Source: Gordonibacter sp. 28C
GTDB taxonomy: Bacteria; Actinomycetota; Coriobacteriia; Coriobacteriales; Eggerthellaceae
Assembly (NCBI RefSeq): GCF_003339845.1
Contig: NZ_PPTR01000005.1
Span: forward strand, 1-64,000
Length of the DNA stretch: 64,000 nucleotides
Direction of reading: 5' to 3'
This document shows, in pieces, positions 53,092-62,069 of this stretch; within the stretch, counting starts at the first letter, position 1, and each line of letters begins with the position of its first letter. A model generated the notes under the pieces. The model was not told the DNA's origin. It did no database searches and was given only the letters and a program-made list of their open reading frames with translations. Made by a program: the position numbers and the translations under genes.

Positions 53092-53556
53092 CTAGCGGCT
53101 CCCGCTCGCAGCGGCCTGCTCGGCAAGGTAGCGTTCGACTTCGTCGGCCGCGAGCATGCGAACCTGAGCGTCGGGAAAGGCGCGGTAGCCTTCGCGTGCG
53201 GCGTTGGCGACGCGGCCGATGCAGGCCTTGCCGGGATTGCGCGCGAGGTAGGCCTCGAGGGCGTCGCGGCCGGGGAATATCTTGAAGGACGCGCGCCCCG
53301 ACTCGCTGCGCAGCCCGTAGACGCCGCAGGACCGTCGCGTGCTGGCTTCGGCTGCGCGCAGGTACAGCAGGGCGATGGGCGCCGACTTGAAGGGGAACTG
53401 CCAGCGCTGCAGGCCGCGCACGGGGTCCTTCGCGATGCAGATGCAGCGGCCGCACGTGCCGCACACGTACTGCTCGTGCCGTTCGAGGCAGGCGCGGGGG
53501 TTGAGCAGCGGCGTGATGCGCGGACGGTCGCTGTAGCATTCGGGGCAGGGGGTCAT
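53092..53556 (-). CDS. Zinc-ribbon-like hypothetical protein
   Basis: 154 residues. N-terminal cysteines C4-x2-C7 and C32-x2-C35 plus C38 and C40 suggest a zinc ribbon. The remainder is mixed alpha/beta with no motif I recognise. ATG 53556 follows AAGGAGCCCC. It stands alone, with the parS site downstream. Confidence 0.7.
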   Translation of the reverse strand: MTPCPECYSDRPRITPLLNPRACLERHEQYVCGTCGRCICIAKDPVRGLQRWQFPFKSAPIALLYLRAAEASTRRSCGVYGLRSESGRASFKIFPGRDALEAYLARNPGKACIGRVANAAREGYRAFPDAQVRMLAADEVERYLAEQAAASGSR

Positions 53557-53595
53557 GCGGGGCTCCTTCGTTCGAGGGGATGACGAAGGCAAGGG

Positions 53596-53622
53596 TGGAC
53601 CCTCCTCTGGGAGGAGGGTCCA
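53596..53622. other. Strong hairpin between minus-strand genes
   Basis: TGGACCCTCCTC (53596-53607) pairs perfectly with 53611-53622 around a 3-base loop. On the minus strand the T-run comes before rather than after the stem, so it is not a normal terminator for the baeRF-like gene. Confidence 0.5.
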
Positions 53623-53646
53623 GAAGAAAAAGGCGGAGCGGCCGTC

Positions 53647-54813
53647 TCAGTAACGGTACAGGGCGGCCATGCCGGAGTCGCCGGGGATCTTCTCGGCGGG
53701 AAGCTCGAACACCTCCGCGTCCTGGGCGAGCGCGGCGCGCGCGAAGGCGTCGGCCAGCTCGGGGCCTTGGAAGCGGCCATGGGGCTCGCGCTCGAACAGG
53801 CGCACCTCGCCGGTCGTCTCGTCGAAGCCGCCGGGGATGTAGGCGCCCTCGGCCATGAACAGCGCGCGCACCTTGCGCTCCACGAGCGCCAGCCCGATGG
53901 CCGAAAGGTCGGTGGAGCCGCCGCCGTGCGGCTCGGCGTCGCCCAGCTTCTCCAGCAGTGCGTCCGCGCGCGCCTCGCGCGCATGCTCGATGACGGCCTT
54001 CGCGGCGTCCAGCAGCTCGGGCGCGTCGACGCCGCCGATGTCCTTCTCGATGCCCTCGTCCAGCAGGTTCGGCACCGTGGAGATGCGGCGGAACGCGGTC
54101 TGGTGCTCGGGCAGGCTCACCAGGATCACCGGCAGCTCGGTGCCGGCCGCCAGGTAGTCCGTCACCGCCTTGTTCACGTGTTGGAAGAACTTCCCGGCCT
54201 CCTCCTTCCGCACGTCGTTGCGCGACTTGTAGCCGTGGTAGGGAGGCATATGGTTCTCGAGCGACGAGTAGTCCAGCGCGCCCTCGCGGCCGTCGTACAC
54301 GAGGGGGAACTCCTCGCTGAACTCGTTCAGCACGTCGGCGGGCAGCTTCACGCGCTCGAGCGAGTCGAAGTCGCCGCGCACGAGGGCGAAGCGGTCGGCC
54401 GACAGCCCCAGCAAGAAGTAATGCGAGCCGAACCGGAAGTCGCGCAGCAGCGGCCGCACGTAGAAACGCTCGCCGACGAACGCGAGGGGTCCTACCTCGT
54501 AGCCCGGCTGGTAGATATAGGTGCGGTCGTTGCCCGCGAGCACGGCCAGGCTGCTGCCGGAAGCGGGGCTGGCCAGCTCCTCGAAGCGCGTGGCAACCTG
54601 GTCGAGGCGCGCGTCGAGGTCCGTGTGCTCGCGGTGCTCGAACTCCTGCTCCAGCTTTCCGCGCGCCTCTTCGACGAGGTTCTTGAACTCGATGCGGTCC
54701 TCCTCGGCGCCGGCGCGGCCGTGCGTGGGCAGGTAGAGCGATACCAAGGGAGGCTCCGCGGGCTCGAAAAGGGCCGCGTCGAAGTCCGTAAGTACCGAGA
54801 TGCCGTCTTCCAT
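53647..54813 (-). CDS. baeRF-family (release-factor-fold) hypothetical protein
   Basis: 388 residues resembling the bacterial archaeo-eukaryotic release factor (baeRF) group: PLVSLYLPTHGRAGAEEDRI near 22, LAVLAGNDRTYIYQPGYEVG near 95-114, and a central FLLGLSADRFALVRGD. These proteins have eRF1/pelota-like folds and are thought to act at ribosomes. Function here is unproven. ATG 54813 with GGAGG upstream; single gene. Confidence 0.7.
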   Translation of the reverse strand: MEDGISVLTDFDAALFEPAEPPLVSLYLPTHGRAGAEEDRIEFKNLVEEARGKLEQEFEHREHTDLDARLDQVATRFEELASPASGSSLAVLAGNDRTYIYQPGYEVGPLAFVGERFYVRPLLRDFRFGSHYFLLGLSADRFALVRGDFDSLERVKLPADVLNEFSEEFPLVYDGREGALDYSSLENHMPPYHGYKSRNDVRKEEAGKFFQHVNKAVTDYLAAGTELPVILVSLPEHQTAFRRISTVPNLLDEGIEKDIGGVDAPELLDAAKAVIEHAREARADALLEKLGDAEPHGGGSTDLSAIGLALVERKVRALFMAEGAYIPGGFDETTGEVRLFEREPHGRFQGPELADAFARAALAQDAEVFELPAEKIPGDSGMAALYRY

Positions 54814-55011
54814 GTGAAAACCTCCGTGATCGCTTGCGTGCCCCGGCTTTAACGGGCCGGCGTGAAACACCGAAAGCATAGCAACGCCGCGCATCCGCGG
54901 CCGGGTTTGCACGGCTCTGTAAGCGTCCGGTTGGCAAGCCGCTTCCTTGGCGGCTCGGGGCGGCCGCGCTTGCGCTATACTGTGCGAAACGACGAATCGG
55001 GAAGGCGGCGC

Positions 55012-55203
55012 ATGAGGAACAGGGAATGGGTGTACGCGGCGATAGCGGTGGCGAGCTTCGTCCTGATGGCGGGTAGCCTGGTGCTCACGTACATGAACGC
55101 GGGCGAGGGCCAGCCGGAGCTCGGCGAGTTCGTCCCCGCCATCCTGTTCGGCGCCCTGTTCCTGGTGAACCTCGTGCTGGCCAAGCAGAACAAGCGGAGG
55201 TAG
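55012..55203 (+). CDS. Small two-helix membrane protein
   Basis: 63 residues with two hydrophobic helices (about 8-26 and 40-57) and a basic end KQNKRR. No family recognised. ATG 55012 follows GGGAAGGCGG. It is 9 bp upstream of dnaG and probably transcribed with it. Confidence 0.65.
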   Translation: MRNREWVYAAIAVASFVLMAGSLVLTYMNAGEGQPELGEFVPAILFGALFLVNLVLAKQNKRR

Positions 55204-55212
55204 CGGCGGGCC

Positions 55213-57126
55213 ATGGCGGGCACCATCAGCGAGGAGGACATCCAGAAGGTCCGCGAGGCGAGCGACCTCGTGGCCATCATCGGCGAGCGCTCGCCCGTGA
55301 AGCAGCGCGGCCGCGACTTCTGGTGCTGCTGCCCGCTGCACCACGAGAAGACCCCCTCCTTCAAGATCGATCCCGTGCTGCAGCTGTGGCACTGCTTCGG
55401 CTGCGGCGAGGGGGGCGACGTGTTCGGCTTCCTCATGAAAACCGAGGACCTCTCGTTTCCCGAGGCCGTGCGCAAGCTGGCCGAGCGCGCGCACATCGAC
55501 ATCGCCGAGACGGGCGGGCGCCCCGGCGTGGCGAACAGCAGGAAGGCGCGCTTGAAGGCCGTGTGCGGGGCGACCGCCGCGTTCTACCACACCCAGCTCA
55601 TGCGCAACCCCGAGCCCGACGCCGCCGCCGCGCGCAGCTACCTGGCGGGGCGCGGCTTGGGCGGCGACGTGCCGAAGCGCTGGCAGCTGGGCTTCGCGCC
55701 GGGGCACGGCAAGCTCGTGCGGCACCTGTCGGCGCAGGGGTTCAACGCCGAGGAGATGGTGGAAGCGAACGTGGCCATGAAGGACCGCAGCGGCAAGCTG
55801 CGCGACCGCTTCTTCAACCGCGTGATCTTCCCCATCAACGACGCGCAGGGGGAGTGCATCGCGTTCGGCGGCCGCGTCATAGGCAAAGGGGAGCCGAAGT
55901 ACCTGAACTCGCAGGAGACGCCCGTGTTCCACAAGTCGCAGGTGCTCTACGGCCTGGACCACGCGAAGGCCGCCATGGCGGCCACGGGCGTGGCCGTGGT
56001 GGTGGAGGGCTACACCGACGTCATCGCGCTCTCCGAGGCCGGCATCGCCAACGTCGTGGCCACGCTCGGCACGGCGCTCACGCTGCGCCATATCCGGCTG
56101 CTTTCGCGCCACGCGCAGCACAAGATCGTGTACCTGTTCGACGGCGACGAGGCGGGCCAGCGCGCCGCCGACCGCGCGCTCGGCTTCATCGACGACTCCA
56201 TGACGCCGGAGGCGGGGCGGGCGAAGGTCGAGCTGGCCGCCGTGACGCTGCCCGACAACCTCGACCCCGCCGAGTTCGTGGGTTCGCGCGGGGCCGACGC
56301 GCTGCGCGCGCTCATCGCCGACGCGCGGCCCTTGTTGAAGTACGGCATCGAGCGCCGCCTGGCCGCGCACGACCTGACCGGCGCCGAGGGGCGCTCCCGG
56401 GCCCTCGTCGACGCGCTCTCGGTGCTCGCGCCCATTAAGGACTCGCTTCTGGCGAAGGACTACGCCGTCCAGATAGCCAGCCGTTGCCGCGCCCGCGAGG
56501 AAGACGTGCTCGACCAGCTGGCGCGCCTCGAGCCGCCGCGCCGCGCGGGCGAGGCGGACGGCGACGAGGAGCCGCGCCGCGGTCCGGCGGCGCTTCCCGA
56601 GACGGGCGGGCCCGGCACCCTGCAGGACGCAGCCGGCTCGGCCCGCCATGCGGCGCTGTCGCAGCCCGAGCTCAACCGCCGCCGTTTCGAGCGCGAGTTC
56701 CTCAGCCTCGCGGCGCAGCATCCCGAGATGGCCCTTGCCCATGCCGACGCCCTCGCGCAGACGCAGTGGCACGAGCCGGCGCACGCCGCCCTCGCGCAGA
56801 GCATGCTGGCCACGCTCGCCGAGGATCCCGCCGCGCCCGCCGCGCGCGTCATCGGCGACGCGGCCCGCACGCTCCCGCAGGCGCCGGGCGTCCTCACCTC
56901 GGGCTCGATGACGGGCTCGGCGGATCCCGGGGAGGTGGCACGTTTCCTGGTGGAGGAGCTGGGCATCGGCGACGCCGAGGACGCCGTGGCCGCCCTGCGC
57001 GCTCAGCTGTCCGACCCGACGCTTATGCCGGCCGACGAGTACGAGATGCTCTTCCAAAGCGTCACCGCCATGCAGAAGGACCTGACCCGCCGCCGCCTGG
57101 CCCACAAGCCGTTCGTCTCCGAGTAA
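55213..57126 (+). CDS. dnaG: DNA primase DnaG
   Basis: 637 residues. N-terminal zinc finger with Cys/His (CPLHHEKTPSF near 39; WHCFGCGEGGDVFGFL near 60), TOPRIM core with VVVEGYTDVIAL near 262 and LFDGDEAGQRAA near 312, and a C-terminal helicase-binding region after about 450. It makes RNA primers for replication. The short gap to the upstream small gene suggests one transcript. Confidence 0.96.
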   Translation: MAGTISEEDIQKVREASDLVAIIGERSPVKQRGRDFWCCCPLHHEKTPSFKIDPVLQLWHCFGCGEGGDVFGFLMKTEDLSFPEAVRKLAERAHIDIAETGGRPGVANSRKARLKAVCGATAAFYHTQLMRNPEPDAAAARSYLAGRGLGGDVPKRWQLGFAPGHGKLVRHLSAQGFNAEEMVEANVAMKDRSGKLRDRFFNRVIFPINDAQGECIAFGGRVIGKGEPKYLNSQETPVFHKSQVLYGLDHAKAAMAATGVAVVVEGYTDVIALSEAGIANVVATLGTALTLRHIRLLSRHAQHKIVYLFDGDEAGQRAADRALGFIDDSMTPEAGRAKVELAAVTLPDNLDPAEFVGSRGADALRALIADARPLLKYGIERRLAAHDLTGAEGRSRALVDALSVLAPIKDSLLAKDYAVQIASRCRAREEDVLDQLARLEPPRRAGEADGDEEPRRGPAALPETGGPGTLQDAAGSARHAALSQPELNRRRFEREFLSLAAQHPEMALAHADALAQTQWHEPAHAALAQSMLATLAEDPAAPAARVIGDAARTLPQAPGVLTSGSMTGSADPGEVARFLVEELGIGDAEDAVAALRAQLSDPTLMPADEYEMLFQSVTAMQKDLTRRRLAHKPFVSE

Positions 57127-57217
57127 CGTATTCGCAAATTGCCCGCAAGACCCCGCATCCCCGCTTCGGCGGCGACGTGCGGAATGGTATACTCGAACGA
57201 AGAGAAAGGAGTCCGCT

Positions 57218-57649
57218 ATGAGCCCCTTCGTCTGGCTGGGTGTCGCCGCCCTGATGGGCATCGTCGAAATCGCGTCGCTCGGCCTCATAACCATGTGGTT
57301 CTTCATCGGCGCCCTCGTCGCGTTCGCCGCGAACCTGCTCGGCGCCGACCTGTTCGTGCAGATCGTCGTGTTCCTGATCGTGTCGGTTGCGTGCCTCGTG
57401 GGCCTGCGGCCCGTGTTCGTGAAGTACCGCGACCGCGGCAAGCAGGAGGAGCCCACGGTCGTCGGGCGCACGGCCGTGGTGTGCGAGGAGCTGGACGACA
57501 AGGGCCTCACCGGTCGCGTCGAGACGGACGACCGCATGACCTGGGCCGCGCGCTCGGCCGACGGCTCCGTCATCCCCGTCGGCGCGGTCGTGCGCGTCGT
57601 CGGCCAAGAAAGCGTCAAACTCATCGTCGAGAGGAAGGCTTCCCAATGA
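57218..57649 (+). CDS. NfeD-like membrane protein
   Basis: 143 residues: two to three hydrophobic helices (about 4-65) and a C-terminal OB-fold domain (VGRTAVVCEELDDKGLTGRV, then VVGQESVKLIVERK). Short NfeD type, which works with SPFH proteins in membrane microdomains. Coupled by ATGA overlap to the SPFH gene. Confidence 0.88.
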   Translation: MSPFVWLGVAALMGIVEIASLGLITMWFFIGALVAFAANLLGADLFVQIVVFLIVSVACLVGLRPVFVKYRDRGKQEEPTVVGRTAVVCEELDDKGLTGRVETDDRMTWAARSADGSVIPVGAVVRVVGQESVKLIVERKASQ

Positions 57650-58584
57650 TCAGATTCGATCCGCTCACCGTCGCCATCATCGTGATCGTGGTGCTCGTGG
57701 TGCTGTTCTCGGTCACCTGCATCAAGATCGTGCCGCAGGCGCAGGCCGCCATCGTGGAGCGCCTGGGCTCGTACCTCACCACGTGGAACAACGGGCTGCA
57801 CATCAAGATCCCGTTCATCGACCGCGTGCGCTCGGGCATCACCCTCAAGGAGCAGGTGGCCGACTTCCCGCCCCAGCCCGTCATCACGAAGGACAACGTG
57901 ACCATGTCCATCGACTCGGTCGTGTTCTTCAAGATCATGGACCCGAAGCTCTACGCCTACGGCGTGGAGAACCCGCTCATCGCCATCGAGAACCTGGCGG
58001 CCACCACGCTGCGAAACATCATCGGCGATCTGGAGCTGGACACCACGCTCGTGTCGCGCGACACCATCAACGCCAAGATGCGCTCCATCCTGGACGAGGC
58101 CACCGACGCGTGGGGCATCAAGGTGAACCGCGTCGAGGTGAAGAACATCACGCCGCCCGCCGCCATCCAGCAGGCCATGGAGAAGCAGATGAAGGCCGAG
58201 CGCGAGAAGCGCGAGGCCATCCTTCTGGCCGAGGGCGAGAAGCAGTCGGCCATCACGGTGGCCGAGGGCAACAAGCAGGCCCAGATCCTGGCCGCCGAGG
58301 CCGACAAGCAGCGCGTGATCCTGGCCGCCGAGGCCGAGAAGGAGAAGCAGATCCGCGAGGCCGAGGGCGAGGCGTCGGCCATCCTGAACGTGCAGCAGGC
58401 CACGGCCGACGGCATCCGCATGGTGCGCGAGGCCGGCGCCGACAACGCCGTGCTCACGCTCCAGGCGTTCGAGGCCCTGAAGAAGGTGGCCGACGGCCAG
58501 GCCACGAAGCTCATCATCCCCTCCGAGATACAGGGCATGGCCGGCTTGGCCGCCTCCCTCAAGGAGATCGTGGTGGACAAGTAA
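57646..58584 (+). CDS. SPFH/Band 7 (stomatin-like) membrane protein
   Basis: 312 residues. One N-terminal membrane helix (about 8-26), SPFH domain (IVPQAQAAIVERLGSYLTTW, then VDFPPQP-like VADFPPQPVITKD), and a long coiled coil rich in Ala/Glu/Lys (about 180-270). It forms oligomeric membrane scaffolds, with the NfeD protein as partner. Confidence 0.92.
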   Translation: MIRFDPLTVAIIVIVVLVVLFSVTCIKIVPQAQAAIVERLGSYLTTWNNGLHIKIPFIDRVRSGITLKEQVADFPPQPVITKDNVTMSIDSVVFFKIMDPKLYAYGVENPLIAIENLAATTLRNIIGDLELDTTLVSRDTINAKMRSILDEATDAWGIKVNRVEVKNITPPAAIQQAMEKQMKAEREKREAILLAEGEKQSAITVAEGNKQAQILAAEADKQRVILAAEAEKEKQIREAEGEASAILNVQQATADGIRMVREAGADNAVLTLQAFEALKKVADGQATKLIIPSEIQGMAGLAASLKEIVVDK

Positions 58585-58961
58585 GAGCCCCTTTCCGTTC
58601 GTCGTCGCGCGCGAGCGGAGAGCGAAGCGCGGGGTCGAAGCAGGCCGACCCCTGTCATCCTGAGCGGAGGCGGCGAAGCCGCCGGAGTCGAAGGATCTTC
58701 GGCAAGGGAAGGTTTTCCAAGTCGAAGATCCTTCGACTCCGGCCTGCGGCCTCCGCTCAGGATGACGGGAGGGGGACGGCCTGCGGCCTTCGCTCCGGGC
58801 GGCATCGCTGTCTGTCTTCGTTCCCATCTCGGGCTTGTGGATGTTTGCCGCATGCTACTGGACAAAGAACCATCGAAACCGCACAATGGCATCCATAAGG
58901 AGTTTTCCGCGTCCCGGCCTGCGCCGGGACGCCTGCGATAGAACGAAAAGGACGTGCCGAC
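58585..58961. other. Intergenic region with inverted-repeat element G
   Basis: 377 bp without a gene between the SPFH gene and def. The left half holds a large hairpin element (58654-58766). The right half holds no recognised element beyond the def ribosome site. Confidence 0.6.
58654..58766. repeat. Inverted-repeat element G (TCATCCTGAGCGGAGG type)
   Basis: Outer arms 58654-58671 and 58749-58766 are 18 bp and perfect; inner arms 58682-58701 and 58723-58742 are 20 bp and perfect. The block TCATCCTGAGCGGAGG with GTCGAAGGATC belongs to a widespread intergenic repeat type seen in many bacteria. Confidence 0.75.
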
Positions 58962-59507
58962 GTGATCACCATCGTGCAATCACCCAACCCCATATTGAAC
59001 ACGGTGTGCGAACCGTGCGACTTCGACGACAAGAACCTGCGCAAGCTGGCGAAGCAGATGGCCAAGGCCATGTACAAGAACGACGGGTGCGGCTTGGCGG
59101 CGCCTCAGCTGGGCGTGGCCAAGCGGCTCGTGGTGGTGGACTGCGACCAGGACGACTCCGGCGAGCAGAACCCCATCGTGCTGGTGAACCCCGTGCTCGT
59201 GGAGACGCAGGGCGACCCGGTGGTGGAGGGCGAGGGGTGCCTGTCGTGCCCTGGCATCTCCGTGCCCATCGCGCGGCCCCCGTGGGCGCGCGTGCGCTAC
59301 TTCGATCTGGACGGCGAGGAATGGGAGATCGAGGGCGACGAGCTTCTGGGCCGCTGCCTGCAGCACGAGCTCGACCACCTGGACGGCGTCACGATGTTCG
59401 AGCGCTGCGATCCCGTCGCACGCATCCAGGCCCTGCGCGACTACGAGCTGGCGCGGGCGGCCGGCGCGAAGCCGGGCGAGACGTCGCTTGAACCCCGGGT
59501 GCGCTGA
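58962..59507 (+). CDS. def: Peptide deformylase
   Basis: 181 residues with all three motifs: GCGLAAPQLG near 43, EGCLSCPG near 87, QHELDHLDG near 132 (Cys and two His bind the metal). It removes the N-formyl group from new proteins. GTG start after AAAAGGACG. fmt follows 2 bp later, giving the usual def-fmt-rsmB order. Confidence 0.96.
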   Translation: MITIVQSPNPILNTVCEPCDFDDKNLRKLAKQMAKAMYKNDGCGLAAPQLGVAKRLVVVDCDQDDSGEQNPIVLVNPVLVETQGDPVVEGEGCLSCPGISVPIARPPWARVRYFDLDGEEWEIEGDELLGRCLQHELDHLDGVTMFERCDPVARIQALRDYELARAAGAKPGETSLEPRVR

Positions 59508-59509
59508 TC

Positions 59510-60466
59510 ATGCGCGTGGTGTTCATGGGCACGCCGGAGTTCGCGGCCACCATCTTGGAAGACCTGTCCCAGCAGCACGAGGTCGCGGCCGTGTACACGC
59601 GCCCCGACGCCGTGCGCGGGCGCGGCAAAGCGCTCGAGGCCTCGCCGGTCAAGCGCACCGCCGAGCGCCTGGGGCTGCCCGTGCGCACGCCGCGCACGCT
59701 GCGCGACGAGGCCGCGCAGGCGGAGCTGGCGGCCCTGGAGCCCGACGTCGTGTGCGTGGCCGCCTATGGCGCCATCCTGCCGAAGGCCGTGCTCGACATA
59801 CCCGCTTTCGGCTGCTTGAACGTGCACGCGTCGCTGCTGCCCCGCTGGCGCGGCGCGGCCCCGGTGGAGCGGGCCATCCTGGCCGGCGACGTCGAGACGG
59901 GCGTGTGCGTCATGCGCATGGAAGAGGGCCTGGACACGGGCGCCTTCTGCGTGTGCCGCACGGCCCGCGTGGACGCCAAGACGGCGCCGGAGCTGACCGA
60001 CGAGCTGGCGAACCTGGGCTCGCACGCGCTGCTCACGGCCCTCGTGCACGTGGCCAGCGACGTGGCCGAGTGGACGGATCAGGACGAGTCCCTGGTCACC
60101 TACGCCTCCAAGGTGGAGAAGGGCGAGCTGAACCTGGCGCCCGAGGACGAGGCCGCCATGGCGGCGCGCAAGGTGCGCGCCTCGAGCGCCGCCCATCCCT
60201 CCCGCGCGGTCGTGGCCGGACGTCCCGTGACGGTGCGCTCGCTGCGCGCCGTCGACGACGCGCGCGCCCGAGAGCTGGCGGACGGCATGGCGCCGGGGGA
60301 GGTACGCTTCGTCGGGAAGCGGCTGTTCCTCGGCTTCTCCGACGGCGCCGCCGAGGTCTTGGCGGTCAAGCCCGACGGCAAGCAGGACATGGACGCCAAG
60401 GCGTTCGCGGCCGGGGTGCAGGGCATAAAGCAGGGAACGCTTGCATGGGAGGCCGTCCATGAGTAA
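59510..60466 (+). CDS. fmt: Methionyl-tRNA formyltransferase
   Basis: 318 residues. Formyl-THF-binding core GCLNVHASLLPRWRGAAPVE near 101-120 with the catalytic Asn/His; N-terminal VVFMGTPEFAATILED. The C-terminal OB-like domain binds tRNA. It overlaps rsmB by 8 bp. Confidence 0.96.
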   Translation: MRVVFMGTPEFAATILEDLSQQHEVAAVYTRPDAVRGRGKALEASPVKRTAERLGLPVRTPRTLRDEAAQAELAALEPDVVCVAAYGAILPKAVLDIPAFGCLNVHASLLPRWRGAAPVERAILAGDVETGVCVMRMEEGLDTGAFCVCRTARVDAKTAPELTDELANLGSHALLTALVHVASDVAEWTDQDESLVTYASKVEKGELNLAPEDEAAMAARKVRASSAAHPSRAVVAGRPVTVRSLRAVDDARARELADGMAPGEVRFVGKRLFLGFSDGAAEVLAVKPDGKQDMDAKAFAAGVQGIKQGTLAWEAVHE

Positions 60467-61973
60467 CGATCGCGCGCCCAAGCGCTCTTCGGCGGCCGGC
60501 ATGCCCGATCCCGCATCGGACGCGCAGGGCGGCCCGCGCGGCGACCGTCCTCGCAAACCGCGCGGCGATTCCTCCCGGCCGCAAGGCGGCTCCGCGAAAC
60601 CCGCGCGCGAGGAGCAGCGATCGTCGAAGGCGAGCCCTGCCCGCCTCGCGGCTCTCGACGTCTGCCGCGAGGTGCGGCGGCGCGACGCCTACGCCCAGGA
60701 CCTCATCGCCGCGCGCGTCGACGAGTCGCGCATGGCGCCTGAGGACCGCGCGTTCGCCACGCTCCTCGCGCTGGGCGTGGCCAGCAGCGTGGGCACGCTC
60801 GACGAGGTGCTCGACCGCGCGCTCAACAATCCCGCCGACGTGCAGGACGACGTGCGCGACGCCCTGCGCATCGCCGTCTACGAGATCCTGTTCCTGAACA
60901 AGAGCCCCCATGCGGCCGTCGACCAGGGCGTGGAGCTCGTCCGCTCCGTGCAGCCCCGCGCGGCGGGGCTCGGCAACGCCGTGCTGCGCCGCGTGGTGGC
61001 CATGAAGGAGGCGTTCCCCTTCGGCGACCCCACCCGCGACGTGGCGGCGCTCGCGCGCCTGCACGCGTTCCCCCTGTGGCTGGCCAAGCGGCTCATCGCC
61101 GATCTGGGCCCGCGGGCGGCCGTGGACTTCATGCGCGCCTCGAACGAGCCCGCCCCGCTGTTCGTGGCCGTGAACGAGATAGAGGCGACCCTCGACGAGG
61201 TGCGCTCGACGTTCGCGGAAGCGGGCTCGGCGGTGGAGCCGGTGGAGATCGACGGCGCGCGCGTGCCGGGCTGCTTGCGGGTCCCCGACCCGCGGGTGCT
61301 GCAGGACGCGCGGGTCAAGCGCCTGTTCGCGCAGGGCAAGGTGCTCGTGTCCGACGCCGCCTCGCAGCTGGTGGCCGAAAGCGTCCTGCCCGCGCACATG
61401 CCCGCCTCGTTTTTGGAGGTGGGGGCCGGGCGCGGCACGAAGACCATCCTGCTGCAAAGCGGCGCCCTGCGCGCCTACGGCAGCCAGATGGAGCTGGTGG
61501 CGCTCGACAACCACGCCTTCAAGACCGACCTTCTGCGCGAGCGCGCGCGGACGTACGGCGTGCACGTGGCCGAGGCTTTGACGGGCGATGCGACCGAGCT
61601 GGACGAGGTGCTGGGAGCGCGCTGCTTCGATGCCGTGTTCATCGATGCGCCGTGCTCGGGGCTGGGCACGTTGCGCCGCCATCCCGAGATACGCTGGCGC
61701 CTCACCGAGGAGCGCATGGGCGAGCTCGCCGCGCTCGGCTTGGCGCTCCTGCGCTCGGCCGCCGGGCACGTGTCCCCCCGCGGACAGCTGGCGTACGCCA
61801 CGTGCACCGTCGCGCACGTGGAGAACAACGCCGTGGTGAAGCGCTTCCTTGAAAGCCCGGAGGGCGCGGGGTTCGAGCTGGCGCCCATCGCCGGTCGGTC
61901 GTGCGTGGCCACGAGGCTCGCTCCCGGAACCTCCGACGCGCACTTCGCCGTGCGCTTCGCGCGCAAGCGGTGA
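60459..61973 (+). CDS. rsmB: 16S rRNA (cytosine-5) methyltransferase RsmB
   Basis: 504 residues: a basic disordered N-terminus (1-55), NusB-like RNA-binding domain (about 56-190), and a Rossmann methyltransferase domain. Motif FLEVGAGRGTKTILLQSGAL binds SAM; IDAPCSGLGTLRRHPEIRW and the catalytic Cys in YATCTVAHVENN are intact. ATG 60459 is chosen for GGGAGGCC upstream; another ATG 18 bp earlier is possible. Confidence 0.93.
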   Translation: MSNDRAPKRSSAAGMPDPASDAQGGPRGDRPRKPRGDSSRPQGGSAKPAREEQRSSKASPARLAALDVCREVRRRDAYAQDLIAARVDESRMAPEDRAFATLLALGVASSVGTLDEVLDRALNNPADVQDDVRDALRIAVYEILFLNKSPHAAVDQGVELVRSVQPRAAGLGNAVLRRVVAMKEAFPFGDPTRDVAALARLHAFPLWLAKRLIADLGPRAAVDFMRASNEPAPLFVAVNEIEATLDEVRSTFAEAGSAVEPVEIDGARVPGCLRVPDPRVLQDARVKRLFAQGKVLVSDAASQLVAESVLPAHMPASFLEVGAGRGTKTILLQSGALRAYGSQMELVALDNHAFKTDLLRERARTYGVHVAEALTGDATELDEVLGARCFDAVFIDAPCSGLGTLRRHPEIRWRLTEERMGELAALGLALLRSAAGHVSPRGQLAYATCTVAHVENNAVVKRFLESPEGAGFELAPIAGRSCVATRLAPGTSDAHFAVRFARKR

Positions 61974-61999
61974 CGCGAAGCCCCCTCCGGTTGCATAGA

Positions 62000-62008
62000 T
62001 GCTAGAAT
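62000..62008 (+). promoter_or_regulatory. Candidate extended -10 of glpX
   Basis: TGCTAGAAT, an extended -10, 61 bp before the glpX start. No convincing -35. Confidence 0.4.
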
Positions 62009-62069
62009 CGGGTGGATCTGCCTCGGCCGGCGCCGCGTCCGGCAGGCAAGAAGTCAGAAAGGCAGGGAC

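Noticed and set aside
53596-53622. Hairpin as terminator of the baeRF-like gene
   Set aside because: The T-run lies before the stem in the direction of transcription.
53647-58827. A 1726-codon minus-strand frame
   Set aside because: Only its last 388 codons (the baeRF-like gene) have coding character; the rest lies opposite dnaG, nfeD and SPFH genes.
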